From: JBCCSZ01 sp039199225
GTDB lineage: Bacteria; Bacteroidota; Bacteroidia; Chitinophagales; Saprospiraceae
Assembly: GCA_039199225.1 (NCBI GenBank)
Contig: JBCCSZ010000052.1
Span: 1 to 30,400 of the forward strand
Length of the DNA: 30,400 bases
Direction of reading: 5' to 3'
The notes under the pieces were generated by a model. It was given only the letters and a program-made list of their open reading frames with translations, was not told where the DNA came from and made no database searches. A program made the position numbers and the translations under genes. Numbering within the stretch: position 1 is the stretch's first letter; each line of letters begins with the position of its first letter. Of this stretch, positions 1-7,694 are shown piece by piece.

Positions 1-2454
1 GCCATCGAATTGGCAGAGAACCGCGAAGCATTTCGGAAGCATGTAGTCAAACTGGGCCTGAGCGTCGCGCCTTCTTACATCGCCAACTCCTTCCTCGAAG
101 GAAAAGATGCTGCCCAAAAGATTGGTTTTCCATTGGTAATCCGTCCGTCCTACACTTTGGGAGGTACAGGTGGTGGTTTTGTCCACGAGGAATCAGAATT
201 TGATGCGGCACTGCGCAGAGGGCTGGATATGTCTCCTACCCACGAGGTATTGGTGGAAAAGGCAGTATTGGGTTGGAAAGAATTCGAGTTGGAGCTGTTA
301 CGGGATTCCAATGACAATGTTGTCATTATCTGTACGGTTGAAAATTTCGACCCGATGGGCATCCATACCGGAGACAGCATCACGGTTGCGCCAGCCATGA
401 CCCTTTCAGATACGGCCTATCAGCAAATGCGGGATGAAGCCATCCTTGCCATGCGCTCCCTCGGCAACTTTGCCGGTGGCTGTAATATTCAGTTTTCTAT
501 CGATCCGGTGACAGAAAAGCTGATCGTCATCGAGATCAACCCACGGGTATCGCGCTCGTCCGCCCTGGCCAGTAAAGCCACCGGCTATCCGATTGCCAAA
601 ATCGCTGCGAAGCTCGCCATTGGCTATACACTCGACGAATTGAAAAACCAAATTACTAAGACAACTTCTGCCTACTTCGAGCCAACCTTGGACTATGTCA
701 TCGTCAAAATGCCACGATGGAACTTTGCCAAGTTCTATGGCGCAGATCACCGCCTCGGCTTGCAGATGAAATCTGTAGGAGAAGTAATGGCCATCGGTAG
801 AACCTTCCTGGAAGCCTTGCAGAAGGCTTGCCAAAGCCAGGAAAACAACCGACAAGGTCTGGGTGCCGATAAAAAGGAATGGATCCGTACTTCGGACATC
901 CTCGAGCGGCTGGAACAGGTCAGTGACGACCGTATCTATCGCCTCAAGGACGCCTTGCGCTTGGGTGTACCAGAAAAAACGGTCCAAAAGCTCACCCACA
1001 TCGACCCTTGGTTCATCAAACAAATCAAGCGATTGGTTACGCTGGAAGAACGCCTGATGCGCTACAACGTCCCAGAAGACCTTCCAGAGACTTTCTTCCG
1101 CGAACTCAAGCAGTGCGGTTATTCCGATGCACAGATTGCTTGGCTGCTTCGCATCAGCGAAAAAGAGGTGACACGCCAACGCTACAAACTCAATATTCGT
1201 CGGACTTACAAGCTGGTGGACACTTGCGCTGCCGAGTTTGAAGCCAAGACGCCTTACTACTATTCTACCTTCGATGAGGAAAACGAAAGTACACCCTCTG
1301 GCAATAAGAAGGTTATCGTCCTTGGCTCAGGCCCCAACCGCATCGGACAAGGAATCGAGTTTGATTATTGCTGCGTCCATGGATTGCTGGCCATCAAAGA
1401 AGTAGGCTACGAATCCATTATGATCAACTGCAACCCAGAGACTGTTTCTACGGATTTCGACGTAGCAGACAAATTGTATTTCGAGCCCATTTTCTGGGAG
1501 CACTTGCAAGAAATCATCGACTTGGAGAAACCAGAAGGTGTCATCGTTCAGCTGGGAGGTCAAACGGCCCTCAAACTTGCTGAAACGCTTCACAACAAAG
1601 GCATCAAAATATTTGGAACCAGCTACGAATCGATGGACCTTGCCGAAGACCGTGGCCGATTCTCCGATTTGCTCAAAGAACTCAATATCCCCTACCCGCG
1701 CTATGGCGTTGCCGACGATGCCGACGAAGCATTAGAAATTGCTGAAAAAGTGGGTTACCCTGTATTGGTTCGTCCTTCTTACGTACTCGGTGGACAGTAC
1801 ATGCGCATTGTCATCAACGATCACGAGTTGGAACGACATGTCTTGAGCATCTTCAAGCACATGCCTGAAAACCGGGTTTTGGTCGATCAATTCCTGGACC
1901 GCGCCCGCGAAGCGGAAATCGATGCCATCTACGATGGTGATGAAGTACTCATCATGGGAATCATGGAGCACATCGAACCAGCGGGTATTCACTCTGGCGA
2001 CAGCTCTGCTGTGCTGCCTACTTACAGTCTATCAGACGAGGTGCTGGAACAAATGGTTACCTATACCAATCGACTGGCAAAGGCATTGCAAATACGTGGC
2101 CTCATCAACATCCAGTTTGCCATCAAGGACGAGAAAGTATATGTGATCGAAGCCAACCCTCGCGCTTCGCGCACTACGCCATTTATTGCCAAAGCTTACC
2201 AGGTTCCATTCCTAAAGATTGCTACCAAGGTTATGCTCGGCACCCACAAGATCAAGGACTTCGAATTTGAGAAAAAGCTGGATGGCTACGCCATTAAGGT
2301 TCCCGTATTCTCATTCGATAAGTTTCCGAACGTAGACAAAAACCTCGGCCCTGAAATGAAGTCGACCGGAGAAGCCATCCGCTTTATCAAAGACCTGGAA
2401 GACCCATTCTTTAGAGAATTGGATCGCCAGCGCTCTATGTACTTATCGCGCTAA
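1..2454 (+). CDS. carB: Carbamoyl-phosphate synthase large subunit, 3' part
   Basis: Makes carbamoyl phosphate from bicarbonate, ATP and ammonia delivered by the small subunit, for pyrimidine and arginine synthesis in the cytoplasm. The reading frame is open from base 1, so the gene enters from the left; by comparison with E. coli CarB about 124 residues are missing, giving a full length near 940. Visible blocks are the rest of the first ATP-grasp half (IRPSYTLGGTGGG, GIHTGDSITVAPA, INPRVSRSSALASKATG), the oligomerisation region (about 880-1240), and the second ATP-grasp half starting at GPNRIGQGIEFDYCCVH and NCNPETVSTDFD and including VRPSYVLGG and ANPRASRTTPF. The protein stops just after GPEMKSTGEAIRF and lacks the roughly 130-residue MGS-like allosteric domain of E. 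coli CarB. From memory this short form is common in Bacteroidota, so I read it as native and not as a truncation. The TTG at 10 is internal. The stop overlaps the convergent SDR gene by 4 bp. Confidence 0.97.
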   Translation, partial: AIELAENREAFRKHVVKLGLSVAPSYIANSFLEGKDAAQKIGFPLVIRPSYTLGGTGGGFVHEESEFDAALRRGLDMSPTHEVLVEKAVLGWKEFELELLRDSNDNVVIICTVENFDPMGIHTGDSITVAPAMTLSDTAYQQMRDEAILAMRSLGNFAGGCNIQFSIDPVTEKLIVIEINPRVSRSSALASKATGYPIAKIAAKLAIGYTLDELKNQITKTTSAYFEPTLDYVIVKMPRWNFAKFYGADHRLGLQMKSVGEVMAIGRTFLEALQKACQSQENNRQGLGADKKEWIRTSDILERLEQVSDDRIYRLKDALRLGVPEKTVQKLTHIDPWFIKQIKRLVTLEERLMRYNVPEDLPETFFRELKQCGYSDAQIAWLLRISEKEVTRQRYKLNIRRTYKLVDTCAAEFEAKTPYYYSTFDEENESTPSGNKKVIVLGSGPNRIGQGIEFDYCCVHGLLAIKEVGYESIMINCNPETVSTDFDVADKLYFEPIFWEHLQEIIDLEKPEGVIVQLGGQTALKLAETLHNKGIKIFGTSYESMDLAEDRGRFSDLLKELNIPYPRYGVADDADEALEIAEKVGYPVLVRPSYVLGGQYMRIVINDHELERHVLSIFKHMPENRVLVDQFLDRAREAEIDAIYDGDEVLIMGIMEHIEPAGIHSGDSSAVLPTYSLSDEVLEQMVTYTNRLAKALQIRGLINIQFAIKDEKVYVIEANPRASRTTPFIAKAYQVPFLKIATKVMLGTHKIKDFEFEKKLDGYAIKVPVFSFDKFPNVDKNLGPEMKSTGEAIRFIKDLEDPFFRELDRQRSMYLSR

Positions 2455-3206
2455 TTTCGACCTGCCATGACGCCGCCATCTGCATCCCAGATGGCGCCAG
2501 TCACCCAGGCAGCTTGTTCTGATAAGAGAAAGAGGATAATATCTGCAATCTCTGAGGAAGTACCATAGCGACCGATTGGATGGAACGCATGGAAATCCTG
2601 CAAGGCTTCCTGTGCTTCAGCTTTTCCACCAAATACGCCTTCGTATACAGGTGTATCTACGACCGCTGGCGATACAGCATTTACCCGAATGTTGTAATCG
2701 GCCAATTCCATAGCTAAATGTTGTGTCAAAGAGTGCAAGCCTGCTTTTTGCATGGAGTAAGCAGAAGAGGGCGTTGCTTTGACTGCCTGTCTGGCCCACA
2801 TCGATCCAACGTTGACAATGGCTCCACCACCTTGCTCCTTCATGCGCTTCGCCACTGCCTGTGTGATGAAGAAAAAGCCTCGATTGAGGTCCAAATAAGC
2901 ATCATAATCCGCTTCGGTATGGTCCAAGAAAGGCTTGGGACCAAAGATTCCCGATGCATTGACCAAAAAATCAACGGATGGCCAGTTTGCCATTTCTGCT
3001 AAAAAAGCCGCACGCTCTGCCGCATCCTTGATGTTGACCCTGTGGGTGTGTATCTCAGGATGACTTTCATTCAAAGAGGCTAGTTTGTCCGGATTGGTAC
3101 CAATGACGTTCACCTTGGCCCCTTGAGCAGCCAGTTTGATGGCGCTGGCCTTTCCAATGCCACTACTTCCTCCGACGATTAGTGCTGTTTTGTTTGATAA
3201 TTCCAT
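2451..3206 (-). CDS. SDR-family NAD(P)-dependent oxidoreductase
   Basis: Cytoplasmic short-chain dehydrogenase/reductase of 251 residues, the classical length. The N-terminal Rossmann glycine motif VGGSSGIG is at 11-18, NASG at 83-86, the catalytic serine in NVGS at about 135, and the YxxxK pair at Y150/K154 (YSMQK). The C-terminal part, with PAVVDTPVY and the final WDADGG, is typical of classical SDRs of the FabG-like type. The substrate cannot be read from the sequence. It starts at an ATG 14 bp downstream of a 20-bp palindrome that also occurs upstream of the TetR-type gene 3263-3817, so it is very probably controlled by that regulator. The tetR gene precedes it on the same strand with a 56-bp gap. 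Regulators of this kind often sense electrophiles or small hydrophobic compounds, so a detoxification role is possible but inferred. Confidence 0.93.
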   Translation of the reverse strand: MELSNKTALIVGGSSGIGKASAIKLAAQGAKVNVIGTNPDKLASLNESHPEIHTHRVNIKDAAERAAFLAEMANWPSVDFLVNASGIFGPKPFLDHTEADYDAYLDLNRGFFFITQAVAKRMKEQGGGAIVNVGSMWARQAVKATPSSAYSMQKAGLHSLTQHLAMELADYNIRVNAVSPAVVDTPVYEGVFGGKAEAQEALQDFHAFHPIGRYGTSSEIADIILFLLSEQAAWVTGAIWDADGGVMAGRN

Positions 3207-3220
3207 GTGAAGTATTTTAT

Positions 3221-3240
3221 TAGACAGACAAGTCTGTCTA
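3221..3240. promoter_or_regulatory. Palindromic operator upstream of the SDR gene
   Basis: TAGACAGAC-AA-GTCTGTCTA: two perfect 9-bp arms around a 2-bp centre, 15-34 bp upstream of the SDR start codon. Nearly the same palindrome lies at 3840-3859 upstream of the TetR-type gene. A length of about 20 bp with dyad symmetry is what TetR-family dimers bind. Binding by the neighbouring regulator is inferred. Confidence 0.8.
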
Positions 3241-3262
3241 TATGTGAGTAAAAAATTTTAAC

Positions 3263-3817
3263 CTATAATAGATCGGCTATTAAAGCCTTGGCATCTTTAA
3301 TGGGCCACTCGGCCTTGTGCAGATAGCTTTCTGTGATGGCTCCCTCGTAAAGGAGGTAAATCCGATTGGACAGACGATCCGCATCAAAATCTGGCATATG
3401 CTCATCGACAACAGATCGAATCAGGGCTCGAAAGCTGTTTTTCTGTTTTAAAATGGTGTCGCGAATGGCCTGACTATCGGCTGGAATTTCAGACAAGGTA
3501 TTGAGGCACCAACAACCTCTGAACCCATCCGAATGATAAAACTCAAGCAGGAAGTCGAAGAATCCTAGCAGTTGGTCCTTGCCGGCTGGGAGCTTTGCCA
3601 AGTAGGCCCGGAGCTGGGAAAGAAAGAGGTGGTCTTTTCGCTGTAGATAAGCAATGCAAAGTGCTTCTTTCGAGCGAAAATTGGCATATAGGCTTGCCTT
3701 TGCAATCGAAGCTTTCTCGATGATCTCGTTGATTCCCGTGTTGTTGTAACCCTTCTCGTAGAAAAGCTGGCTTGCAGTTTCTAATATCCTTTCTTTGACG
3801 CTTTGCTTGACAGCCAT
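3263..3817 (-). CDS. TetR/AcrR-family transcriptional regulator
   Basis: Cytoplasmic ligand-responsive repressor, 184 residues from the chosen ATG at 3817 (MAVKQSVKERILETA). The frame can be extended to a TTG at 3850, but that start would lie inside the operator palindrome, and TetR proteins normally begin shortly before the first helix (ERILETASQLFYEKGY). The helix-turn-helix follows: TGINEIIEKASIAKASLYANFRSKEAL is the standard TetR signature, with KASLYANF as recognition helix and KEAL as the end of the DNA-binding domain. The C-terminal ligand domain contains GCWCLNTLSEI, a GC-x-(N)-x-x-(S/A)E block found in many TetR regulators near oxidoreductases. A palindrome 23-42 bp upstream of the start and one before the downstream SDR gene point to autorepression plus control of the SDR. 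Two nearby cysteines in GCWC could be sensing residues, which is speculative. Confidence 0.93.
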   Translation of the reverse strand: MAVKQSVKERILETASQLFYEKGYNNTGINEIIEKASIAKASLYANFRSKEALCIAYLQRKDHLFLSQLRAYLAKLPAGKDQLLGFFDFLLEFYHSDGFRGCWCLNTLSEIPADSQAIRDTILKQKNSFRALIRSVVDEHMPDFDADRLSNRIYLLYEGAITESYLHKAEWPIKDAKALIADLL

Positions 3818-3839
3818 TTGGATTAAATTTATAAATACA

Positions 3840-3859
3840 CAAACAGACAAGTCTGTCTA
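3840..3859. promoter_or_regulatory. Palindromic operator upstream of the tetR-type gene
   Basis: Core ACAGAC-AA-GTCTGT (3843-3856), matching the SDR-gene palindrome at 18 of 20 positions. It lies just upstream of the ATG at 3817. On the minus strand TATAGATTTAC lies a little further upstream and resembles a Bacteroidota -7 element, so the operator would sit at or just after the transcription start, the usual place for repression. Confidence 0.75.
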
Positions 3860-3976
3860 TTTGTTCGTAAATCTATACTTTTCCTGTAAAAAATGCCAAT
3901 CTATAAGAGTAAAACTTAACTTCGTGAACCATTTCGACCTACATGTTGTATGTTCTCTCAATAAACACTTTACTAC

Positions 3977-4750
3977 ATGAAGACAAAAAAACAGATCGTC
4001 GACAATTGGCTTCCTCGCTATACTGGCACGGCCTTAGACGAATTTGGAGATTACATTTTATTGACCAACTTTCAGCATTATGTCGAATTATTTGCCGAAT
4101 GGCATGGCGTAGAAATCAAAGGAAAAAAGCGATCAATGCCTTCTGCCACAGCGGGTGACATCACCATTATCAATTTTGGAATGGGCAGTCCCAACGCTGG
4201 TACCATCATTGATTTGCTCACCGCCATTTCGCCAAAAGCTGCCCTTTTCCTGGGTAAATGTGGAGGTCTCAAAGATCACAAAAACAAAGTAGGCGACCTC
4301 ATTCTTCCCATTGCTGCCATCCGTGGAGAGGGAACTTCCAACGATTACTTACCCCCCGAGGTACCTGCACTCCCCTCTTTCGCCCTACAAAAAGCCATCT
4401 CTACCACCATTCGGGAATACAATCGGGACTATTGGACCGGGACCGTCTACACTACCAACAAGCGCGTTTGGGAACATCGGGAAGATTTCAAGGAGTATTT
4501 GCGCTCACTCCGCCCCATCGCTATTGATATGGAAACGGCAACTATTTTCGTGGCAGCTTTCAAAAATCGCATTCCTGCCGGCGCCTTATTGCTGGTATCG
4601 GACATTCCCATGGTCCCAGACGGGGTCAAAACAGAGAAGAGCGATAAACACGTCACAGAAAACTTTGTCAATCTACACCTTAAAATAGGTATTGACTCCT
4701 TGATGCAACTCATCAACGAATCGCTGACCATCAAGCACCTCCGTTTTTAG
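3977..4750 (+). CDS. amn: AMP nucleosidase, short form
   Basis: Cleaves AMP to adenine and ribose 5-phosphate in purine turnover. It is a 257-residue member of the PNP/UDP-phosphorylase fold. Visible motifs are FGMGSPNAGTIIDLL (66-80), the glycine loop ALFLGKCGGLKD (89-100), the purine/ribose-site DMET at 184-187 (IDMETATIFVAAF) and SDIPM at 208-212 with the catalytic-type aspartate. Enterobacterial Amn is near 480 residues with an extra N-terminal domain; this protein has only the catalytic domain, as in the Bacteroidota proteins annotated as AMP nucleosidase. The start MKTKKQIVDNWLPRYTG is typical of that group. It could be confused with a 5'-methylthioadenosine or uridine phosphorylase-like enzyme, but the NWLPRYTG opening favours AMP nucleosidase. 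The end of the gene forms half of a hairpin shared with the convergent gene. Confidence 0.92.
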   Translation: MKTKKQIVDNWLPRYTGTALDEFGDYILLTNFQHYVELFAEWHGVEIKGKKRSMPSATAGDITIINFGMGSPNAGTIIDLLTAISPKAALFLGKCGGLKDHKNKVGDLILPIAAIRGEGTSNDYLPPEVPALPSFALQKAISTTIREYNRDYWTGTVYTTNKRVWEHREDFKEYLRSLRPIAIDMETATIFVAAFKNRIPAGALLLVSDIPMVPDGVKTEKSDKHVTENFVNLHLKIGIDSLMQLINESLTIKHLRF

Positions 4751-4756
4751 GTGCTT
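4733..4756. terminator. Hairpin across the stop codon of amn, between convergent genes
   Basis: AAGCACCT (4733-4740) and AGGTGCTT (4749-4756) are a perfect 8-bp inverted repeat around an 8-nt loop. The left arm codes for the last residues of the AMP nucleosidase and the right arm contains part of its TAG stop and reaches the stop codon of the convergent MDR gene. The placement suggests a bidirectional terminator. There is no clear U-tract after the stem on either strand, so this is only moderately supported. Confidence 0.45.
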
Positions 4757-5772
4757 CATTCACCTTTCACGACAACCTTACCGATTGTCTTTCCGGTTTG
4801 GAACAGCCGAATGGCCTCGGGCAATTGATCGAAAGCAAAGGTATGACCGACATGCGGCTTTTCGATTTGCAGGTCTTTGAGCTGAGAAAGCAACTCGTAC
4901 ATCAGTTCCACCCGATCGTAAAGATAAATCAAGTTGAACCCCAGTACCCCCTTATTGAGCTCGGCAAGGCCCTGTGGATCGAGCTTAGGGCGGGTAAAAT
5001 GCTGCCAAAGCAGGCGAGGATAATTGGGTCGGTTGCCCGGTGAAGCATAGCGCGCCGCACCGTAGATAATGGAACGTCCCTGGGGCGCCAGCGCTTCAAA
5101 ACCAGCTTCAAATATCTTTCCACCGATGCACTCCATGACGACGTTCAACTCCCTGCCATCCAGTGCCTTGTTGAGGTCGCTAGCGAAGCGATCACTGCGT
5201 ACAATCACCGCATCATAGCCCTCTTTGCGACAAAAATCTACCTTCGCCTCACTACCTACGCTGCCAATGGTAAAAGCGTCGTACTTCTTGGCTATCCGAT
5301 TGGCCAAAATGCCAACACCTCCGGCTGCACTATGGATCAATACTGTCTGTTCTTTCTGTAAATCCCCCAGACGAACCATACCATAATAAGCTGTCAGCAC
5401 CTGAACAAGATAGGCAGCTCCCTCCTCAAAGCTCCAATCATCCGGCAAGGGCAGCGCGTATTGATAAGGAATATTTAGGTGACTGGTGTAGGCACCAAAT
5501 CGGGTTACGCCCATGATCCGATCACCTGGCTGAAGATGCTCAACCTCTGCACCGACCTTTTGGACAATGCCGGCATATTCCAATCCAGGGATAAAGCTTC
5601 CTTTTGGCGTGGCGCTGTAGAGCCCCCAAATGGCGAACACATCGGCAAAGTTGAGACCGATGGCTTTAATTTCGATGGTCACTTCTTGTGCTGCAGGCTC
5701 TGGTAATTCCTCTGTATGGATGCGCATATGGCCGAGGTTACCTGCCTTGAGGCGGTAGGCTTTTCGTTGCAT
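4756..5772 (-). CDS. Zinc-independent MDR-family reductase (quinone oxidoreductase/VAT1-like)
   Basis: Cytoplasmic NADPH-dependent medium-chain reductase of 338 residues. The GroES-like N-terminal domain (about 1-115) contains GLNFADVFAIWGLY and PGLEYAGIVQKVG, and lacks the cysteine/histidine zinc ligands of alcohol dehydrogenases. The nucleotide-binding domain shows HSAAGGVG at 147-154, the standard NADPH-loop motif of quinone oxidoreductases. The C-terminal GKTIGKVVVKGE is typical of the family. The likely reaction is reduction of quinones or of alpha,beta-unsaturated carbonyls; the true substrate is unknown. It lies 33 bp downstream of the cyclase gene on the same strand, so the two are probably cotranscribed, although no functional link is obvious. 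Confidence 0.9.
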   Translation of the reverse strand: MQRKAYRLKAGNLGHMRIHTEELPEPAAQEVTIEIKAIGLNFADVFAIWGLYSATPKGSFIPGLEYAGIVQKVGAEVEHLQPGDRIMGVTRFGAYTSHLNIPYQYALPLPDDWSFEEGAAYLVQVLTAYYGMVRLGDLQKEQTVLIHSAAGGVGILANRIAKKYDAFTIGSVGSEAKVDFCRKEGYDAVIVRSDRFASDLNKALDGRELNVVMECIGGKIFEAGFEALAPQGRSIIYGAARYASPGNRPNYPRLLWQHFTRPKLDPQGLAELNKGVLGFNLIYLYDRVELMYELLSQLKDLQIEKPHVGHTFAFDQLPEAIRLFQTGKTIGKVVVKGE

Positions 5773-5805
5773 AGTATGTTATAGCTGGTCGTCGTCTTAT
5801 AAAAA

Positions 5806-7287
5806 TTAGGCTCCACCAAATCGATCTTTCTGCTGTTGATACTCCTCGGGGGTTAGAATGCCTCGCTTGTAGAGGTCTTCCAATTGTTTGAGTTCTTCCA
5901 ACAAATTGCTGGTATTGGCTGCAGGCGGTTTTTGATCCAGCAGATTTTCACCGGGGGGTGGAAGGTCAGAAGGCCAACGGTACCCATTTCGAACGTAGGA
6001 TTCGTAGGCGTCCTGGGACCTTAGAAAGGCCAGCGCTTCATCGTTGCGAATTTGATCAAAATCTTCGAAGCCCAATTCGACAGCTTGATCCAGAAATAGG
6101 AAAGCCTCCCGGGCATTCTCCTTGAGCGAGTGGCACTTGGCTAGGATGAAGTAGATCGCGGGATTGTATTCGTCTGTTTCGAGCGCTTTTTCAAAGTCGA
6201 CAATGGCGCCGTTGATGTCGCGCTGGTTGTATTTTTGTAGCCCACGCAGTTCAAAGGGATTGACTTTAGGTAAGGTTGTCCGCCGTTTGGTCCTTTCCTG
6301 TGTCGGTAGAGGGGCTGGTCTTCTTTCTTGCTTACGTGGAAAGGCACTTGCTGGCTTGTAGCCTGGTCTAGAGGGTCGGGCGTAAGAGCGTTCTTTGGCT
6401 CGCCTTTTTTCTTTTTTGCTCACCTTTTTTGATCTTCCAGGCGCCTTGTTGAATTTGCGATCGAAATTTGCCTTTGGCATCACAAGAAATATAAGGGCAT
6501 CTAGGAATGCAATTGCAGCAACCACACCAGGCATAATAATAGCTTCGCTATCTCCACTGAAGGCAATACCCATGATTCCAACAAGCGAAATCACGAAATA
6601 GGCGATTCCCAATCCTTTTTGCCCCAGGTAAAAACGATGCATACCCAAGAACCCCAATAAGAAGCCCAGCAATCCAGCTATATATTGTTTACGACTCTCA
6701 GTGGGCGCTGCCTCTACCATCTCGTCATCATCATAAGGAGAGTAGGCCAATGGCAGTTGGTCTTCCATTGGAAATTCCACACCTTCATTGCTCAGAGCAT
6801 AGATTTCGACTGGCTTTTGTATGTTCTTCAATGAGAAGTAGCCCAATGACTCCGCTCTGAGATAGGGATGGTTCTTGATGTCATCGTAGGTTTTACCAGA
6901 AATGAAAACACCGCCTGGATTGCAAAGCGGTTCCAATCGAGCCGCCACGTTCAGGCCGTCCCCATAAGCATCTTCATCACTGTAAGTAATATCACCGGTA
7001 TGGACAGAAATCCGCAGCGGCACGACGGGATCATCTCCCAACAACTGCTGCATTCGTACAGCGCATTCTACCGCATCTGCAGTGCTATCGAATATACTGA
7101 GCGTTCCATCGCCATAATATTGCAAAACTGTTCCATTGAATTCCTCATGCAAGTTCTTGAAAACCTCTCGATGGCGATTGCGAAGCTCCAATGCACGCCG
7201 CTCATCTTCCTGCATCATAGCAGAATAGCCCACAATATCCGTATACATGATGGCCGCAAGGCGCCTTTTATGGTTTTTAGATTTCAT
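5806..7287 (-). CDS. Class III nucleotide cyclase with TM2, repeat and SHOCT-like regions
   Basis: A 493-residue multidomain protein from the ATG at 7287 (MKSKNHKRRLAAIMYTDIVGYS); a GTG at 7320 is possible, but cyclases of this type usually open with RRLAAIM. Residues 8-170 are a class III cyclase catalytic domain. The metal-binding aspartates are D17 (TDIVGYS) and D60 (YYGDG), and the transition-state Asn/Arg pair is in GDGLNVAARLE. The lysine that helps adenylyl cyclases recognise adenine is Gln56 here, while its partner aspartate (DAYGDGLN) is kept. Residues about 200-280 are a TM2 domain with GFLGMHRFYLGQKGLG and hydrophobic helices, then a very basic linker, then a TPR-like region (DINGAIVDFEKALETDEYNPAIYFILAKC split over two helices), and finally a short SHOCT-like helix pair (LEDLYKRGILTPEEYQQQK). 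The cyclase domain should face the cytoplasm. Product cAMP or cGMP is not decided by the sequence. Confidence 0.9.
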   Translation of the reverse strand: MKSKNHKRRLAAIMYTDIVGYSAMMQEDERRALELRNRHREVFKNLHEEFNGTVLQYYGDGTLSIFDSTADAVECAVRMQQLLGDDPVVPLRISVHTGDITYSDEDAYGDGLNVAARLEPLCNPGGVFISGKTYDDIKNHPYLRAESLGYFSLKNIQKPVEIYALSNEGVEFPMEDQLPLAYSPYDDDEMVEAAPTESRKQYIAGLLGFLLGFLGMHRFYLGQKGLGIAYFVISLVGIMGIAFSGDSEAIIMPGVVAAIAFLDALIFLVMPKANFDRKFNKAPGRSKKVSKKEKRRAKERSYARPSRPGYKPASAFPRKQERRPAPLPTQERTKRRTTLPKVNPFELRGLQKYNQRDINGAIVDFEKALETDEYNPAIYFILAKCHSLKENAREAFLFLDQAVELGFEDFDQIRNDEALAFLRSQDAYESYVRNGYRWPSDLPPPGENLLDQKPPAANTSNLLEELKQLEDLYKRGILTPEEYQQQKDRFGGA

Positions 7288-7694
7288 AAAACTTAAGTAG
7301 TAAGGCTGATAATTCGCCACTTTGTACCACTAATTTAGGCATTACCACATAATAAACCTAACCCAATCACTGCAGAACGATATGGCAAATGACCGACACA
7401 GTTCGATTACAGTAGCCGAAACTTCCAAATCTATCCAATCGTTATCTCATACATAAGGTATTTACGAGCACATTTTAAGAATTGTTAAAATACTGCCCTC
7501 AGACAACGACTAAAGTTAAAGTTAGCTTAATTGCTCATATGTATCGACTAACAGACTTGAATTAGTACTTCTGATCCTATATTTTATGTCTACAGCAGCC
7601 TTATATCACTGCTTTGTTTGAGCTGATATCCTGTCCTGACCACTCATTTAGCTTTTTTTTACAACTCATTGATCACATTAAAAATTAGTACAAG
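7288..7694. other. 407-bp divergent intergenic region
   Basis: AT-rich region between the minus-strand cyclase and the plus-strand T9SS protein. It holds a possible promoter for the latter (7557-7585), a T8 run at about 7653-7660 and tandem AAAGTTA units at about 7512-7522. I see no RNA gene, long inverted repeat or credible small protein. Confidence 0.6.
7557..7585 (+). promoter_or_regulatory. Candidate promoter of the T9SS-exported protein gene
   Basis: TTG at 7557-7559, an 18-bp spacer, then TATATTTT at 7578-7585, which fits the Bacteroidota -7 element TAnnTTTG except for the last base. It would give a leader of about 100 nt before the ATG at 7695. Matches this loose are frequent in AT-rich DNA. 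Confidence 0.3.

Noticed and set aside
406..1179. 257-residue open frame opposite carB
   Set aside because: It lies wholly antisense to conserved carB sequence and shows no family motif, signal peptide or plausible start context.
3848..3850. TTG start for the TetR-type regulator
   Set aside because: It falls inside the operator palindrome and adds 11 residues before the usual start of the family; the ATG at 3817 is better.
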